The notes beneath the pieces are model-generated. The model was given only the letters and a program-made list of their open reading frames with translations. It ran no database searches and had not been told where the DNA came from. Positions 61,894-64,000 of a stretch of DNA of 64,000 nt are shown piece after piece (within the stretch, counting starts at the first letter, position 1; every line of letters begins with the position of its first letter). The stretch lies in the NCBI GenBank assembly GCA_030549775.1, contig CM060174.1, positions 100,704,132 to 100,768,131 of the forward strand, written 5' to 3'. Made by a program: the position numbers and the translations under genes. This stretch comes from Tamarix chinensis. Taxonomy: Eukaryota > Streptophyta > Magnoliopsida > Caryophyllales > Tamaricaceae.

Positions 61894-62164
61894 CTCCATC
61901 CGTATAAGAAAGAAAGTTATTCTATAATTAAATTTTGATATAAAAAAGAAATTTATTTTTGAAAAGTTAAAATGTAATATCCAACTTTATCCTCAATTTT
62001 TCCTCATTATCTATGAATTGAATGTTTTATTAGTTTTTAAAAAATATTATATTTATTAGTTTATTAAACAAATGTATATATTATTAAAATAATTTAGTTT
62101 TTTTTTTATACAAAGTAAATATTAGAACAATAGAAAGGAAATGACAAAGAATAATGGAGTGAGT
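61894..62164. mobile_element. Possible Stowaway-type MITE
   Basis: Left end TA|CTCCATCCGTATAAG; right end on the other strand TAACTCACTCCATTATTC. Both resemble the Stowaway end CTCCCTCCGT next to a TA target. The interior is AT-rich and non-coding. Inverted ends match only in part. Confidence 0.45.
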
Positions 62165-62294
62165 TAGAGAGTTAAGGAAGGAGCGATATAATATTCATTT
62201 TGTATACTATTACTTTTTAAAAGATAAATAAACTTAGACGATCGGTCGGTGATTAGTTGATTACTATAGTAAGGGGATTAACCTTTACAACTTA

Positions 62295-62531
62295 GGGCTT
62301 GTTTGGTATGGAGGTAATAAGGGTGAAAATTTTTTTTCTCTATTTTACATCTTTTATATTAAGTACTCAATAATAATAAAAATATTCTTTATGAAATACC
62401 CATTTTAGATTAAATTAAGATCTAAAATGGGTATTTATTATAATAGAAATATTTAATTTTAAATATATTATATAAGATATATAAAATATAGGAATAATTT
62501 TTCCACCCCTATTACCCCATACCAAATGAGC
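62295..62531. mobile_element. hAT-type MITE, copy 2, upstream of CTU1
   Basis: Ends GGGCTTGTTTGGTATGG and, from the right on the other strand, GCTCATTTGGTATGGGG. A strong internal hairpin is formed by AAATACCCATTTTAGAT and ATCTAAAATGGGTATTT. Same family as 7262-7477. The flanking duplication is not clear. It ends about 235 bp before the CTU1 start codon, so it may lie in or next to the promoter. Confidence 0.7.
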
Positions 62532-62765
62532 ACTTTGAGTTATTTCTTACATTCTTTAAATTTAAAATTATAGTGTATATTTCGTCGGCAAATATCGTGC
62601 ATATTCTAAATAAAGAAAAAAAAAATTATAGATCACATTGCCCGGCTCGTTCTCTTCGGGTTTGGATAACCGAACGGAAGCTCCAGCCCAAGCCTGGGTC
62701 AGTTAAACGACATCTTCTCTCTCAAAGTTGCGTACTTTCACAGTCGCCGGCTGAAGTGAACCGAG

Positions 62766-64000
62766 ATGGACGGTGCCGCAGCGGCTAAGCCGAAGAACGG
62801 TGGCGCACGGTTATGTGCGATTTGTAATCAGAGAAAAGCTGCTCTCAAGAGACCTAAAACCCTGCAACAGGTAGACAAACTTCCCTTCGCTGTTGTCAAT
62901 TTCCAACTAAACCTTTCCTTAAGCATTTTCATTTATAACCTTTTATTTGAATGAGGAATGTTGCAAATATCCTCTTGTGATGCTATCTAGATGCTTTTCA
63001 GAAAAGTTACTGGCGTGAAATAAGAACTGTGTGGATTTTGCAATTCATTATTATTAGGTGCGATTGATGAAAAAAATAATTAGTGAATTGCAGTGCGGCG
63101 TACCAAATAAAAAATCTGCAGTGCTTTCCTCTATGATCCCTGTCATGACACTTTCGTCTATGGCCCGTGTCATTGCATTTTCCTCTTGAAGTAGCTACGT
63201 TGGATTTTGTTATTTCTGAACTAAATATTTTAGCATGGCAGAAATGGAGGTTCTAGCACTTTATAGATTTCATGGTGATAATGGAATCTCGCACCAATCA
63301 AACCGCCTTTGACGCTGTATAAGGGACTTATATTTGCCACCTTGATGAGTTTCTTGGCCCCTCCTCTTGCTGCATCCTATCAATTTTCTCTTGAACTGAG
63401 TTCAGCTGATATTTGTCTAAACCTAGTTAGAATTGAACTTTTTTTCCTTTATCATCATCATCTTGTTATAATTATTATAAAAGCATATAATCATAACAAC
63501 TATCCTGCTGAAGATTTGCAGGGTGTGTTTCTATATTGTGTTTGAGGACGAGATTCATGATGTGATTGTGAACAATCAATTGTTTAAGCCTGGGGAACGT
63601 GTGGCCATTGGTGCTTCTGGTGGAAAAGGTAAATGCTTAGGTGTTCCATGTGTTTTGTTCTCTAGTATTTTTTTATTTATTTTAGTTTGAGAATTATGTT
63701 CCATGCTGATGTAACTGTAATGCAGGGCCTCTAGGCTCTAGCTAAATTGCATTCCAAAGTTTCTGATCTTTAGGAATGTGGTAGTTAATATTTCTAACTG
63801 AATCAGATAAATTGATGCTTCTTGATGAGAGTTTAATTTAGAGGTATAAAAAAAACTCTTGCTGATTGTTCAGTGTATTGCACTCATTTCCATCTTTTCT
63901 ACCGGTGTTTGGAAGTGTAAGTCAGCATTTGTGCACCGGTAGGAGTGAATATTTCTTTGATTTTTGATGCAGTATTTTGATCAATATTTTAGCAGAAGTA
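62766..64000 (+). CDS. CTU1: Cytoplasmic tRNA 2-thiolation protein 1, N-terminal exons (continues beyond window)
   Basis: Exon 1 is 62766-62870 (35 codons) and exon 2 is 63514-63628 (38 codons plus one base). Intron 2 runs past the window end. Exon 1 encodes the first zinc-finger half [20 protein letters not shown] and exon 2 the second half [14 protein letters not shown], then [12 protein letters not shown]. The PP-loop Asp would be completed across intron 2 from the phase-1 G. This is the N-terminus of CTU1 (NCS6 in yeast, ROL5 in Arabidopsis). With CTU2 it thiolates the wobble uridine of tRNA-Lys, -Glu and -Gln in the cytosol. The ATG is the first one compatible with the family start length. 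The exon 2 acceptor CTGAAG|ATT is weak; a stronger TTGCAG eight bases downstream would shift the frame and stop. The region just upstream (62640-62765) is GC-richer and probably holds the 5' UTR. Confidence 0.95.

Overview
This is a plant nuclear window, most likely from an angiosperm and probably a eudicot; I cannot name the species. It holds the 3' two thirds of a spliced gene, the 5' end of a second spliced gene, and about 53 kb of transposon-filled DNA between them. Both genes are on the + strand. The plant assignment rests on GT-AG introns, a plant-type BAG6-like ubiquitin-domain protein, a CTU1/ROL5 tRNA thiolase and a chromodomain Ty3/gypsy retrotransposon.

Layout. 1-9456: last seven recognised exons of the BAG6-like gene. 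Its 5.8-kb intron (2472-8316) carries two hAT-type elements, a MITE, a pair of long direct repeats and several tandem duplications. 9457-11728: AT-rich 3' flank. 11729-43858: one decayed Tekay/Del-like chromovirus (H) on the - strand. Its gag-pol relic is split by a solo LTR (C), its 3' LTR is split by three solo LTRs (A, B, F), and F is split by a further one (G). 43860-46103: AT-rich DNA with a MITE candidate and a decayed gene-like sequence. 46104-56295: solo LTR I, split by D, which is split by E. 56634-61552: solo LTR J. 61553-62765: upstream flank of the second gene with two MITEs. 62766-64000: exons 1 and 2 of CTU1.

The main result is that almost all intergenic DNA is explained by ten very long (2.8-5.8 kb) related LTRs. 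Nine are solo LTRs, and eight of those nine have recognisable 5-bp target duplications (five perfect). Only one relic of an internal region survives. The LTRs share a common plan that I could read by eye. In the sense direction it runs: AT-rich start, homopyrimidine tract, GC-rich block, TATA box, (ATT)n-rich stretch, arrays of telomere-box-like AAACCCTA, arrays of a CCGGTGGA/CACTATTATA motif, a 17-bp palindrome, and a hairpin of constant 46-bp length 83-99 bp from the LTR end. The position of the hairpin just upstream of the primer-binding site, and its fixed length despite sequence divergence, make it the most interesting candidate for an undescribed retroelement RNA structure.

Most open reading frames in the intergenic region are low-complexity products of purine- or pyrimidine-rich LTR DNA and are not annotated as genes.
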